Shown here piece after piece: positions 34,399 through 43,457 of a stretch of 64,000 nt of DNA. Position 1 is the first letter of the stretch, and each line of letters begins with the position of its first letter. The stretch lies in NCBI GenBank assembly GCA_002362575.1, contig DEUM01000040.1, positions 1-64,000 on the forward strand, written 5' to 3'. A program made the translations under genes and the position numbers. Source of the stretch: Lachnoclostridium sp. UBA3262 (GTDB lineage: Bacteria > Bacillota > Clostridia > Lachnospirales > Lachnospiraceae). Under the pieces are notes generated by a model. It did no database searches, was not told the DNA's origin, and saw nothing but the letters and a program-made list of their open reading frames with translations.

Positions 34399-34427
34399 AT
34401 CATATCATAGTTGGCTGTATGAGGCAA
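34399..34427 (-). promoter_or_regulatory. promoter of the zinc-ribbon gene
   Basis: Minus strand TTGCCT (34427-34422), 17-base spacer, TATGAT (34404-34399), 36 bases before the start codon. Confidence 0.6.
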
Positions 34428-34441
34428 GTTTTTGTTTGTGC

Positions 34442-34470
34442 TAGACCACACAGATAAAATTTGTTATACT
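34442..34470 (+). promoter_or_regulatory. promoter of the radical SAM-rng operon
   Basis: TAGACC (34442-34447), 17-base spacer, TATACT (34465-34470), 26 bases before ATG 34496. Confidence 0.5.
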
Positions 34471-34495
34471 GAGTTTGACAGAACGGAGGTACCGA

Positions 34496-36394
34496 ATGAG
34501 AAAACTAGCTTTAAACGATGAAATATTGATGAGTGTAGAGAAGCCGGCACGTTATATCGGCAACGAGATAAATATGGTAAAAAAGAATCCCGAACAGATG
34601 GCGGTTCGTTTCTGTATGTGCTTTCCGGATGTATATGAAATTGGCATGTCACATCTGGGAATTCAGATTTTATATGATATGTTTAACCAGTGGGAAGATA
34701 CTTACTGTGAGAGAGTATATTCTCCGTGGCCGGATTTGGATAGAATTATGAGAGAGAGAAAAATTCCGCTTTTTGCCCTTGAGACACAGGAGCCGGTAAG
34801 ACGGTTTGATTTTCTCGGTATCACGCTACAATACGAAATGTGTTATACAAATCTTTTGCAGATACTGGATTTGTCTCAGATTCCGCTTCATGCGGATGAG
34901 CGTACATGGGAGGATCCCATTGTCATCGGAGGAGGGCCATGTACTTACAATCCAGAGCCAATTGCAGAGTTTTTTGATTTGTTTTATATCGGCGATGGAG
35001 AGACCTCCTACCGCGAGCTGTTAGATGTCTACAAACAGTCGAGACAGCAGGGAGACAGCCGTCTTGCATTTTTAAAAAAGGCAGCCATGGTAGATGGAAT
35101 TTATGTTCCTATGCTGTATGATGTTTCCTACAATGAAGATGGCACGATAGCTTCTATGAGTCCAAACTGCGAAGAGGCTCCGGAGAAGGTGGTAAAGCAG
35201 GTCGTGACGGATATGGAAAATACTTATTACCCGTCAAAGCCTCTTGTTCCCTATATCCGTGCCACGCAGGACCGCGCCGTACTGGAAATCCAGCGCGGAT
35301 GTATCCGTGGCTGCCGGTTCTGCCAGGCGGGCATGGTTTACCGTCCCATTCGCCCGCGCAGTCTGGAGTTTTTGAAAAAGCGTGCGGTGGAAATGCTTGA
35401 AAATACCGGTTATGAAGAAATTACGCTGAGTTCCCTAAGCTCCAGTGACTATGAACAGCTTCCGGAACTGGTTTATTTTTTGATAGAGGAGTGTAGGCAG
35501 AGAAAGCTTAATATTTCACTTCCTTCACTCCGTATTGACGCCTTTTCCCTTGATGTTATGAGTAAGGTTCAGGATGTCAGAAAGAGCAGTCTGACCTTTG
35601 CCCCGGAGGCAGGCTCGCAGAGAATGAGAAATGTTATCAATAAGGGACTGACAGAGGAGACGATACTGCAGGGAGCGTGGGAGGCCTTCAAGGGGGGCTG
35701 GAACAGGGTAAAATTATATTTTATGTTAGGACTTCCGGGAGAGCGGGAGGAAGATATCGAGGCGATTGCGGAGATGGCAAATAAAATTGCCGCTGCCTAT
35801 TTTGAACTGCCAAAGGAAAAGCGGAACGGCCGTCCGGAGATTACGGCAAGTACGTCCTTTTTTGTTCCAAAGCCATTTACGCCGTTTCAGTGGGCGCCGA
35901 TGGATACGGCAGAAAATTTTGAGAAAAAGCGCATTTTCTTAAAAGGAAAGGTCAGGGAACAGATTAACCAGCGCTCCATCCGCTATATTTGCCATGATGC
36001 AGCCACTTCGGAGCTGGAGGGGATTTTCGCCCGGGGGGACAGACGTTTGTCTACTCTTGTAGAAAAAGCGTATCAGAACGGATGCATTTTTGATGCGTGG
36101 ACGGACTTTTTCCAACCGGATGTATGGGAGGAGTTATTAACAGAGTGTGGCGTAGACCGTGATTTTTATAACTACCGAGAGAGAGAAAAGGATGAAATTT
36201 TTCCGTGGGATTTCATTGACATCGGTGTGACCAAAGCATTTATGTGGCGGGAATACGAAAATGCCCGCAATGAGAAAGTAACGCCAAACTGCCGCATGCA
36301 GTGTAGTGGTTGCGGGGCGGCAAAATTTGGTACCGGGGTATGTGTGGAACAGCGAATAGGAACGGCAGATGGGAGAGGAGGATGTGCAGAATGA
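34496..36394 (+). CDS. radical SAM protein, TIGR03960 family
   Basis: A 632-residue enzyme of unknown reaction. An N-terminal B12-binding-like region (about 30-190, GMSHLGIQILYDM and VIGGGPCTYNPEP) is followed by the radical SAM barrel with CIRGCRFCQAG and the LPSLRIDAFS strand, then a C-terminal region with CxxxCxxC-like Cys residues (RMQCSGCGAAKFG). The true start is ATG 34496, after GGAGGT. It overlaps the next gene by four bases; this pair almost always goes together, sometimes fused, ahead of rng and rplU, suggesting an RNA- or ribosome-related modification. Confidence 0.93.
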   Translation: MRKLALNDEILMSVEKPARYIGNEINMVKKNPEQMAVRFCMCFPDVYEIGMSHLGIQILYDMFNQWEDTYCERVYSPWPDLDRIMRERKIPLFALETQEPVRRFDFLGITLQYEMCYTNLLQILDLSQIPLHADERTWEDPIVIGGGPCTYNPEPIAEFFDLFYIGDGETSYRELLDVYKQSRQQGDSRLAFLKKAAMVDGIYVPMLYDVSYNEDGTIASMSPNCEEAPEKVVKQVVTDMENTYYPSKPLVPYIRATQDRAVLEIQRGCIRGCRFCQAGMVYRPIRPRSLEFLKKRAVEMLENTGYEEITLSSLSSSDYEQLPELVYFLIEECRQRKLNISLPSLRIDAFSLDVMSKVQDVRKSSLTFAPEAGSQRMRNVINKGLTEETILQGAWEAFKGGWNRVKLYFMLGLPGEREEDIEAIAEMANKIAAAYFELPKEKRNGRPEITASTSFFVPKPFTPFQWAPMDTAENFEKKRIFLKGKVREQINQRSIRYICHDAATSELEGIFARGDRRLSTLVEKAYQNGCIFDAWTDFFQPDVWEELLTECGVDRDFYNYREREKDEIFPWDFIDIGVTKAFMWREYENARNEKVTPNCRMQCSGCGAAKFGTGVCVEQRIGTADGRGGCAE

Positions 36395-37128
36395 AGACGA
36401 GAATGAGATTTACTAAAACCGGTTCTGTCAAATTTATCGGTCATCTGGACTGTATGCGTTTTTTTCAGAAAGCCATCCGCCGGGCAAAGCTGGATGTTGC
36501 CTATTCACAGGGGTATAGTCCCCATCAGTTGATGAGCTTTGCATCGCCTCTCGGCGTCGGCTTAACAAGTGACGGGGAGTATCTGGACGTCGAGTTCCAT
36601 TCTCTGCCAGAGATGACTTTACCGGAGCTTGTGGATTATTTGAATCAGTTTATGACGGACGAGATTTTTGTGACGGAAATCGAAATTATGCCGGATAATT
36701 TTAAAAACTCCATGTCATTACTATGTGCGGCTGATTATATGCTTGTTGAGAGGCAGGCTGGTTCTTTTCCTGAAAAATGGAAGGAGAAATGGCAGGAGTT
36801 TGTAGCCCAGCCGGAGATTCCCGTTATAAAGAAGACGAAAAAGTCGGAGAAAGAAATGGATATTAAACCATATATTCTGGTGTCAGCATTTGATTTGCCG
36901 GATTTTGCAAAAAAAACAGGTGAAACCTATCAGAATCTGCACTGTGAGTATACGGGAGAGACTTTATATCTCCAGTTGACAAGCGGCAGTGAAACGAATA
37001 TCAAACCAGAGCTTGTCATGGATGCTTTTTGTGCATACTGCAAAACAAGGAGTGTTCCCTATTCCTATCAGATTCACCGCCTTCAAATGTATTTTAAGGC
37101 AAAAAGAGGTGGCGGCGATGAACAATAG
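36391..37128 (+). CDS. radical SAM-linked protein, TIGR03936 (DUF2344) family
   Basis: A 245-residue partner of the preceding radical SAM protein. The family N-terminus is clear: RMRFTKTGSVKFIGHLDCMR, then AKLDVAYSQGYSPHQLMSFASPL. ATG 36391 has GGAGG; the frame opening at 36310 lies within the upstream gene. The function is unknown; coupling (ATGA overlap) implies a stoichiometric partner or a substrate-presenting subunit. It overlaps rng by 11 bases. Confidence 0.92.
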   Translation: MKTRMRFTKTGSVKFIGHLDCMRFFQKAIRRAKLDVAYSQGYSPHQLMSFASPLGVGLTSDGEYLDVEFHSLPEMTLPELVDYLNQFMTDEIFVTEIEIMPDNFKNSMSLLCAADYMLVERQAGSFPEKWKEKWQEFVAQPEIPVIKKTKKSEKEMDIKPYILVSAFDLPDFAKKTGETYQNLHCEYTGETLYLQLTSGSETNIKPELVMDAFCAYCKTRSVPYSYQIHRLQMYFKAKRGGGDEQ

Positions 37129-38269
37129 AAACGAGATTGTAATTACCGGTTTCCGAGACCGGCTGGTCATGCTCTATATGGAAAATGATAAAATTTATGA
37201 TGTGCTGTTAGAAGAAAAACCCACTGACGAGCAGCCGGTAGTCGGCAATATTTATGTCGGAAAGGTTCACAACATCATACAGAATATCAACGCCGCCTTT
37301 GTGGAGGTAAAAAAGGATGTAATCTGCTATCTGCCTTTGTCAGAGTGCAACGGACGAACAATTACCTGTGGAGAGGAGATTGTTGTTCAGGTAAGGAAGG
37401 CGGCAGTCAAAGATAAGCAGGCGGTTGTCACTTTGTACCCGGAAATTGCAGGGCGGTTCTGTGTCATATCAGCAAAAAACAGTATAAAAAGTATTTCACG
37501 AAAAATTGAGGATAGGGAAACACGCGAGCGCCTACAGGCGGTACTTGCAGAATTTAAGGATGAGGAATATGGAATTGTCCTCAGAACAAACGCAGGGGCA
37601 GCTTCCGATTTTGAAATTACAGAGGAGTGCCGGAGTCTTTTATCCGATTTGCATGAACAGTTGGATTACAGTAAATACAAGACCTGTTTTTCCCTCCTCC
37701 GCAGGGAGGATTCCTTTTATTTAAAATATATACGAAGCTGTCAGTTAGAAAATATTGAGCGTATCATAACAGACAGAGAAGATATTTATCAGGAACTACA
37801 TTCCGTTTACGGAGAGAAAGCCGTTTTTTATCAGGATACTTCTTATCCACTGGATAAGCTGCTTGGCATTTCTTCAAAATTAGAAAAAGCACTTGAAAAA
37901 AAAGTCTGGCTGAAAAGCGGCGGCAACCTTGTCATTGAGCCGACAGAAGCGCTGACTGTAATTGATGTAAATACAGGGAAGGCCATTGACGGAAAACGAA
38001 ATAAGGAAACCACTTTTTTTAAAATGAACTGTGAGGCGGCAAGGGAAGCGGCGAGACAAATCCGTATGCGAAATATTTCCGGCATTATACTGATTGATTT
38101 TATTGATATGCAGAAAAGGAAGCACCAGAATGAGCTTATGGAGCTTTTGAGGGCAGAACTGGCAAAGGACAAAACAAAAACCGTTCTCATCGATATTACG
38201 AAGCTTGGGCTGGTGGAGATTACACGAATGAAAAAGAATAAGCCGCTGTGGGAAGTTTTGCGGCAGTGA
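37118..38269 (+). CDS. rng: ribonuclease G/E family endoribonuclease
   Basis: Single-strand-specific endoribonuclease for rRNA and mRNA processing, 383 residues, shorter than E. coli RNase G (489) as often in Clostridia. Visible are the S1-like region VGNIYVGKVHNIIQNINAAFVEV and the catalytic core TVIDVNTGKAIDG with metal-binding Asp residues, plus GIILIDFIDM. There is no RNase E-type C-terminal scaffold. ATG 37118 with AGAGGTGG was chosen; the frame runs back into the upstream gene. Confidence 0.93.
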   Translation: MNNRNEIVITGFRDRLVMLYMENDKIYDVLLEEKPTDEQPVVGNIYVGKVHNIIQNINAAFVEVKKDVICYLPLSECNGRTITCGEEIVVQVRKAAVKDKQAVVTLYPEIAGRFCVISAKNSIKSISRKIEDRETRERLQAVLAEFKDEEYGIVLRTNAGAASDFEITEECRSLLSDLHEQLDYSKYKTCFSLLRREDSFYLKYIRSCQLENIERIITDREDIYQELHSVYGEKAVFYQDTSYPLDKLLGISSKLEKALEKKVWLKSGGNLVIEPTEALTVIDVNTGKAIDGKRNKETTFFKMNCEAAREAARQIRMRNISGIILIDFIDMQKRKHQNELMELLRAELAKDKTKTVLIDITKLGLVEITRMKKNKPLWEVLRQ

Positions 38270-38307
38270 TAGAGTGCTTTTAAACATAGTGAGGGAGGGT
38301 GAGATTT

Positions 38308-39525
38308 ATGAATATTTCCAAAAAGGAAAAACAGTTTTTCTTCATCGGCATTGCCGTTGTAGTTATCGCCGCTGTCTGCCTCAGCATTTTAATTGAAAAC
38401 AGAGTGGGCAGGGTGTCGGAACAGGAGGCTGCTCTTGCCAGAAAGCAATACGAATCCAGCCGTTTGTCCAGCAGAAATGAGAGCTACCCATTCTGTAACG
38501 ATAGAAATTTGTATTCATGGAACGATGAAGAATCAGGAATTGAACAGCGCACGCTAGAGGGAGAGTTGATAAAAACTTACCCCTGTTTCGACGACAGCCT
38601 GCCTTGCTATGTAAATAATGAAGAAATTTTCTTTATTCGTTATCTGAATGATGAATCCACCGAAAATGAATTGTGGAGTATTCCGCTTGTGAAAAATGAC
38701 TCTGGCGCCGATGTATTGGATAGGGAAAAGGCGGAAAAGATTTTATCTACAACAGATATTTCGGATGAACCAGTCATTTGGGCAGACAGGGATGTCATTA
38801 CTTACTGCGATAACTCTGATTCTGCCGGAAGAACAATATATAAAGAATATGACCGGAAAAATAAGAAAGAAATTTTTATCAATGAAAAGGACAAAAGCCA
38901 AAATTATTGTATTTTTTCAGTTTTTCCGACAAAGGACAAAACAATTCTTCTCTGCAATGACCAATATACACATCTCTATGCGCACAAGATTGGCTCCGGC
39001 AAAGTGACAAAGCTGTCGGCAGCACAGGAGGAATGTGTATTGGAGGAGGATTCCTTTTTGTCTACGAGTATTGGTAATTACATATTTTATGCAGAAAACT
39101 CCGGTTTAAGTGATATCTGGATGTATCGCAGTGATATCGGTAATAAAACAACACTTTTCACTATGGAGGACATAGAACAGGCACTCAAAGATGCCGGGCT
39201 GTCCGGCTCTTATAAAGGAATCCAAAGTCTCTGTGCGGATGGAAATACGCTGTATATACAGATTGAAACAGACGAAAATGGTGGCTCCGCTCTTTTTCAA
39301 AGTAAAATTTCAGAAAAGCCGAAGCTGGTTTGTGAGGAAAAATCAAATGACTATGCCAGAGACCGTGAGCTTGTCGGTGTTGTTGAAAATAAACTGCTGT
39401 TGATTGAGGATGTTGATAAAGAAATAGTTAAAGGGATTTATGATATGGCAAAACAGCAGTTTACAGAAGTTGAAGAAGATGATGAGGAAGCTTCTTACTT
39501 CTATTTTTGGAATGATTCGGAGTGA
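38308..39525 (+). CDS. hypothetical membrane-anchored extracytoplasmic protein
   Basis: Not recognised. The 405-residue protein has an N-terminal anchor (about 8-30, FFFIGIAVVVIAAVCLSILI) and a long outer part rich in Asp, Glu, Ser and Tyr, with repeated strand-turn units (NDRNLYSWNDEESG, SGLSDIWMYRSD, DGNTLYIQIETDENG) that look like a beta-propeller. ATG 38308 after GGGAGGG was preferred to GTG 38299. It sits between rng and the Rpn-like gene, in a place where rplU usually follows rng directly. Confidence 0.75.
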   Translation: MNISKKEKQFFFIGIAVVVIAAVCLSILIENRVGRVSEQEAALARKQYESSRLSSRNESYPFCNDRNLYSWNDEESGIEQRTLEGELIKTYPCFDDSLPCYVNNEEIFFIRYLNDESTENELWSIPLVKNDSGADVLDREKAEKILSTTDISDEPVIWADRDVITYCDNSDSAGRTIYKEYDRKNKKEIFINEKDKSQNYCIFSVFPTKDKTILLCNDQYTHLYAHKIGSGKVTKLSAAQEECVLEEDSFLSTSIGNYIFYAENSGLSDIWMYRSDIGNKTTLFTMEDIEQALKDAGLSGSYKGIQSLCADGNTLYIQIETDENGGSALFQSKISEKPKLVCEEKSNDYARDRELVGVVENKLLLIEDVDKEIVKGIYDMAKQQFTEVEEDDEEASYFYFWNDSE

Positions 39526-39671
39526 CTGTGATAAATAGACTGGGCTCGGTTTAAACGGTCAAATATCAGTCTGAAAAACAATTGACAATACTTTGTTTTA
39601 TCCGTTAATCTTGTTTTATAGTTTACATATCTTGTACTGCATGTAAAATAAGAAGTAATAGGGAGGGTAAG

Positions 39672-40499
39672 ATGAAGGAGAAAAAATTATATGCGGTGAG
39701 AGAATATAAGGATGTACTGTTTCGGAAAATATTCAATGATACCAAAGAACTTTTAGCATTATATAATGCTTTAAATCATACTCAGTATGATAATCCAAAT
39801 GATTTAGAAATTGTAACGTTAGAAAAAGTCTTTTTTCTGAAATTAAAAAATGATGTGGCATTTATTATCAACACAAATGAATTATGTTTATTTGAACATG
39901 CTAGTACAGTGTGCTTAAATTATCCTCTCCGCGGTTTTTTATATTTAGCAAAGGAGTATGAGGTAATTTTAGAAAAAAGAGGTGAAAGAATTCATAAACG
40001 TACACAAATTAAGATTCCAACACCGAGATATATTGTTTTTTATAATGGACTAGAAGAAAGACCAGAAAGAGAAATTTTAAAATTATCAGATGCATTTGAA
40101 AACAAAAAAACAAAGGGCTGTCTGGAGATGACGGCTGAAGTAATAAATATAAATTATGATAAAAATAAAGACCTGCTCAAAACTTGCAAAACATTAGGCG
40201 ATTATGCTATATTAGTAGAAAAAGTACGAGAGTTTTGCAGAGAAACCAAAGATTTAAGCGAAGGTATTATAAAAGCGATTGATTTTTGCATTGCAGAGAA
40301 TCATTTAAGAGAATTTCTGATAAAATGCAAAGCGGAGGTGAGGGCAATGTTGTTATCTCAAGGAACTTTAGAAGAATATGTAGATGATATGAAAAGGGAA
40401 CAGGCAGATACAATTGATAAATTACAGACAGAAAATAAAAAACTTTATGAACGGATTACACAATTAGAAGAAGAATTACAAAAAACAAAAACACATTAA
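39672..40499 (+). CDS. Rpn/YhgA-like PD-(D/E)XK nuclease family protein
   Basis: A 275-residue protein of the Rpn (recombination-promoting nuclease)/putative transposase YhgA group. The family start REYKDVLFRKIFNDTKELLALYNALN is clear; likely catalytic residues are Asp61 (LKNDVAFI) and Glu75 (LCLFEHAST). The C-terminus (about 232-273) is a coiled coil. ATG 39672 has GGGAGG. It is markedly more AT-rich than its neighbours and interrupts the usual rng-rplU adjacency. I found no terminal inverted repeats, so it is not shown to be part of an active element. Confidence 0.88.
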   Translation: MKEKKLYAVREYKDVLFRKIFNDTKELLALYNALNHTQYDNPNDLEIVTLEKVFFLKLKNDVAFIINTNELCLFEHASTVCLNYPLRGFLYLAKEYEVILEKRGERIHKRTQIKIPTPRYIVFYNGLEERPEREILKLSDAFENKKTKGCLEMTAEVININYDKNKDLLKTCKTLGDYAILVEKVREFCRETKDLSEGIIKAIDFCIAENHLREFLIKCKAEVRAMLLSQGTLEEYVDDMKREQADTIDKLQTENKKLYERITQLEEELQKTKTH

Positions 40500-40589
40500 A
40501 AAATTATGCAGTAATAAGACATGTAAAATATATACCTGATTTTTTTGTAATTATACATAATACAGTCAAAGAATTCCGTAATAAAACAC

Positions 40590-40619
40590 TTGACATTTAC
40601 CGGATGGCGGTGTTATACT
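40590..40619 (+). promoter_or_regulatory. promoter of the rplU operon
   Basis: Consensus TTGACA (40590-40595), 18-base spacer, TATACT (40614-40619), followed by a long leader of about 120 bases. Confidence 0.8.
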
Positions 40620-40625
40620 ACAACA

Positions 40626-40745
40626 GTGTGCCGCACAACGAGGTTATAGTTCTGCCCATTTTTAGGACTTTTGTTTTCAAACCTAGGTCCAACATAAGAA
40701 GGGAAGACACCATAGTTGGCGAGTAATTATATTAGGAGGTGCTAT
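40626..40745 (+). promoter_or_regulatory. ribosomal protein L21 leader
   Basis: The leader between promoter and rplU has the composition and place of the Firmicutes L21 leader (Rfam family of that name): a conserved-looking stretch around GCCGCACAACGAGG and CTAGGTCCAACATAAG, then AGGAGGTG before the start. Such leaders bind L21 or a paralogue for feedback control. I identified it from position and motif memory; a covariance-model search would settle it. Confidence 0.65.
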
Positions 40746-41054
40746 ATGTACGCGATTATAGCAACCGGTGGTAAGCAGTATAAGGTAGAGGAAGGCGATG
40801 TAATCAAGGTTGAAAAACTTGGTTTAGAAGCTGGTTCCGAGGTTACTTTTGACCAGGTGCTTTTAGTTGGCGATAAGGAAGTCAAGGTCGGTTCCCCGAC
40901 TGTAGAGGGTGCTTCTGTAAAGGCAACTGTCGTAGCAGAGGGCAAGGGTAAAAAGGTTATTGTTTACAGATACAAGAGAAAAACCGGATACCACAAAAAG
41001 AATGGACATAGACAGCCATTTACACAGGTAAAAATTGAAAAGATTAATGCTTAA
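40746..41054 (+). CDS. rplU: 50S ribosomal protein L21
   Basis: bL21 of 102 residues, full length. [18 protein letters not shown] is the family N-terminus; the C-terminus [21 protein letters not shown] binds 23S rRNA. ATG 40746 sits after AGGAGGTG, making the ATG-like start at 40716 unnecessary. It heads the rplU-prp-rpmA-obg operon. Confidence 0.98.
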   Translation: MYAIIATGGKQYKVEEGDVIKVEKLGLEAGSEVTFDQVLLVGDKEVKVGSPTVEGASVKATVVAEGKGKKVIVYRYKRKTGYHKKNGHRQPFTQVKIEKINA

Positions 41055-41072
41055 TCTTTCACGGCAACGCCT

Positions 41073-41393
41073 ATGATTCAAGTAATTGTAAAAAAGCAGA
41101 AAGAAAACATTACCGGTTTTCATATGGAAGGGCATTCCGGATACGCCGAATATGGTTCCGATATTATCTGTTCCGGTATATCTGCACTGGCGATTAACTG
41201 TGTGAATTCTATTGAGAAATTTACAGAGGACACCTTTTCAGTGGAGAGTGACGAACAGCGTGGAATGATTGATTTTCAATTATCCGCGGAATCTTCTAAG
41301 GAAACGCAATTATTATTACGTTCTTTCGTGTTAGGCGTAACGGAAATATCGAAAACATATGGCAGCCAGTATGTTATGTTAATCAATCGTTAG
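41073..41393 (+). CDS. prp: ribosomal-processing cysteine protease Prp
   Basis: A 106-residue protease (YsxB family) that removes the N-terminal extension of L27. The catalytic pair is His in MEGHSGYAEYG and Cys in DIICSGISALA. It lies between the L21 and L27 genes as in Firmicutes, and the L27 gene here does carry the cleavable extension. Confidence 0.95.
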   Translation: MIQVIVKKQKENITGFHMEGHSGYAEYGSDIICSGISALAINCVNSIEKFTEDTFSVESDEQRGMIDFQLSAESSKETQLLLRSFVLGVTEISKTYGSQYVMLINR

Positions 41394-41405
41394 GAGGAAA
41401 AGACC

Positions 41406-41693
41406 ATGATGAATATGAACCTTCAGTTATTCGCTCATAAAAAAGGAATGGGTTCTACAAAGAACGGCAGGGATTCCGAGTCTAAGAGATTAGGCGCAAA
41501 GAGAGCTGATGGACAGTTTGTTTTGGCTGGAAATATTCTTTACAGACAGCGTGGCACGAAGATTCACCCAGGTGTAAACGTTGGTAAAGGCGGAGACGAT
41601 ACATTGTATGCTTTGGTAGACGGTGTTCTTCGTTTCGAGAGAAAGGGAAGAAATAAGAAACAGGCTTCCGTATATCCAGTAGAAAGCAAATAA
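41406..41693 (+). CDS. rpmA: 50S ribosomal protein L27 with Prp-cleavable N-terminus
   Basis: bL27 of 95 residues. The extension [11 protein letters not shown] matches the Firmicutes Prp recognition motif; cleavage exposes the AHKKG-type N-terminus that reaches the peptidyl-transferase centre. The core [19 protein letters not shown] follows. Translation may begin at either of two adjacent ATG codons at 41406/41409, with GGAGG upstream. Confidence 0.97.
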   Translation: MMNMNLQLFAHKKGMGSTKNGRDSESKRLGAKRADGQFVLAGNILYRQRGTKIHPGVNVGKGGDDTLYALVDGVLRFERKGRNKKQASVYPVESK

Positions 41694-41805
41694 TTTTTAG
41701 ATGATTTTAACATCGAAATGATTTGTTCAGGGGCTGCCGTTTGTGCAGCCCTTGATTTGTTCGCCCGGCTATATCGCATGGGCAGGGAAAGGAATAGTTA
41801 TAGTT

Positions 41806-43098
41806 ATGTTTGCAGACAGAGCAAGAATTCGTATCCGTTCTGGCAGGGGCGGAGATGGTCATGTCAGCTTCCGCCGTGAAAAATATGTTGCAAATGGAGG
41901 CCCGGACGGCGGTGACGGCGGTCGTGGCGGCGACTTGATTTTTGAAGTAGAGCCGGGACTGAATACGCTGAATGAATTTCGACACAAACGCAAATACTTT
42001 GCGGGGGACGGTGAGCCGGGCGGAAAACGACGCTGCCATGGAGCAGATGGTGAAGATGTTATCATTAAGGTGCCTGCTGGGACGATTATCAGAGAAGCAG
42101 AAAGCGGACAGGTCATCACCGACATGTCGTATGAAAATAAGAGAGAAATTCTTTTAAAGGGTGGAAACGGCGGTAAGGGAAATCAGCATTTTGCTACACC
42201 GACTATGCAGGTTCCTAAATATGCCCAGCCGGGAAAACCGGGCGTGGAACTGGAAGTTATACTGGAACTAAAGGTAATTGCCGATGTCGGCTTAGTGGGA
42301 TTTCCAAATGTCGGAAAATCAACTTTTTTATCCCGTGTGACGAATGCACAGCCGAAGATTGCCAACTATCACTTTACAACATTAAATCCAAATCTGGGTG
42401 TGGTAGACTTAAATGGTGCAGATGGTTTTGTCATTGCCGATATACCGGGGCTGATAGAAGGAGCCTCCGAGGGAATCGGGCTTGGTCATGAATTTTTGCG
42501 ACATATCGAGAGAACCCGTGTTATAGTTCATATGGTAGACGCCGCCTCCACAGAGGGACGGAATCCGATTGAGGATATTCATGTTATCAATAAAGAGCTG
42601 GAGGCATACAATCCGGAAATCGCTACACGTCCGCAGGTCATCGCGGCAAATAAAATTGACTGTTTCTATGGCGATGATAAAGAAGCGGCATTAAGCCTTT
42701 TGAAGGAAGAATTTGAGCCAGACGGAATTCGGGTATTTCCGATTTCTGCTGTCACCGGCGAGGGAGTAAAAGAGCTTTTGTATTATACAAAATCCCTTTT
42801 GGATGAGACAGAAGATGACAAGGTTGTATTCGAAAAGGAGTATATGATAAAAGAACCAGACTTCTCAAACGAACCTTTTACGGTTTCAAAGAGCGAGGAA
42901 GAAGACGGTCTTTATATTGTGGAAGGTCCAAGAATTGAGCGTATGCTCGGATATACAAATCTGGACTCAGAAAAAGGCTTTGAGTTTTTCCAGAAATTCA
43001 TGAAAAACAACGGTATAATAGACGAACTGGAGAAGCTTGGAATCGAAGAAGGCGACACCGTAAAACTATACGGCTGGCACTTTGAGTGGATTTCGTAA
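41806..43098 (+). CDS. obg: GTPase Obg (ribosome assembly)
   Basis: A 430-residue Obg-family GTPase for 50S assembly and stress response. The glycine-rich Obg fold (SGRGGDGHVSFRREKYV, GGDGGRGGDL) occupies about 1-158; the G domain has GFPNVGKSTF, switch I NYHFTTLNPN, DIPGLIEGASEG, and NKID; a C-terminal OCT domain follows (FTVSKSEEEDG onwards). ATG 41806 aligns with the family start; the frame extends to 41743 but only with non-family residues. The ribosome binding site (GGAA) is modest. Confidence 0.96.
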   Translation: MFADRARIRIRSGRGGDGHVSFRREKYVANGGPDGGDGGRGGDLIFEVEPGLNTLNEFRHKRKYFAGDGEPGGKRRCHGADGEDVIIKVPAGTIIREAESGQVITDMSYENKREILLKGGNGGKGNQHFATPTMQVPKYAQPGKPGVELEVILELKVIADVGLVGFPNVGKSTFLSRVTNAQPKIANYHFTTLNPNLGVVDLNGADGFVIADIPGLIEGASEGIGLGHEFLRHIERTRVIVHMVDAASTEGRNPIEDIHVINKELEAYNPEIATRPQVIAANKIDCFYGDDKEAALSLLKEEFEPDGIRVFPISAVTGEGVKELLYYTKSLLDETEDDKVVFEKEYMIKEPDFSNEPFTVSKSEEEDGLYIVEGPRIERMLGYTNLDSEKGFEFFQKFMKNNGIIDELEKLGIEEGDTVKLYGWHFEWIS

Positions 43099-43141
43099 AT
43101 TTAAGAAAGCTATGTGGGAGAGGAACCTAAAGGAGGAAACC

Positions 43142-43444
43142 ATGACAAGTAAACAAAGAGCCTACCTAAAAAGCCTTGCAATGAAAACAGAGCCGATTCT
43201 ACAGATTGGCAAGGCGACGGTAACACCGGAAATTACAAAATCAGTGGATGAAGCTTTGGAGGCAAGAGAGCTGATAAAAATCCATGTGTTAAAAAACTGC
43301 TTTGCAGACACAAGAGAGATTGCAGGATTATTAGCAGAGCGAACCCATTCCGAAGTCGTACAGGTAATCGGGAAAAAGATCGTTCTATACCGTGAATCTT
43401 CGACAAAGAAAAGAATTGAACTTCCGGTCGTAAAAACAAAGTAG
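43142..43444 (+). CDS. yhbY: YhbY family RNA-binding (CRM domain) protein
   Basis: A 100-residue single CRM-domain protein bound to pre-50S particles. Family features are LKSLAMKTEPILQIGKA at the start and IHVLKNCF; ATG 43142 follows a perfect AGGAGG. It lies between obg and nadD, its usual place in Firmicutes. Confidence 0.94.
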   Translation: MTSKQRAYLKSLAMKTEPILQIGKATVTPEITKSVDEALEARELIKIHVLKNCFADTREIAGLLAERTHSEVVQVIGKKIVLYRESSTKKRIELPVVKTK

Positions 43445-43457
43445 GAATGGAGGGTAT

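Noticed and set aside
39672..40499. Rpn-like gene as part of an insertion sequence
   Set aside because: No terminal inverted repeats or target-site duplications were found around it by eye.
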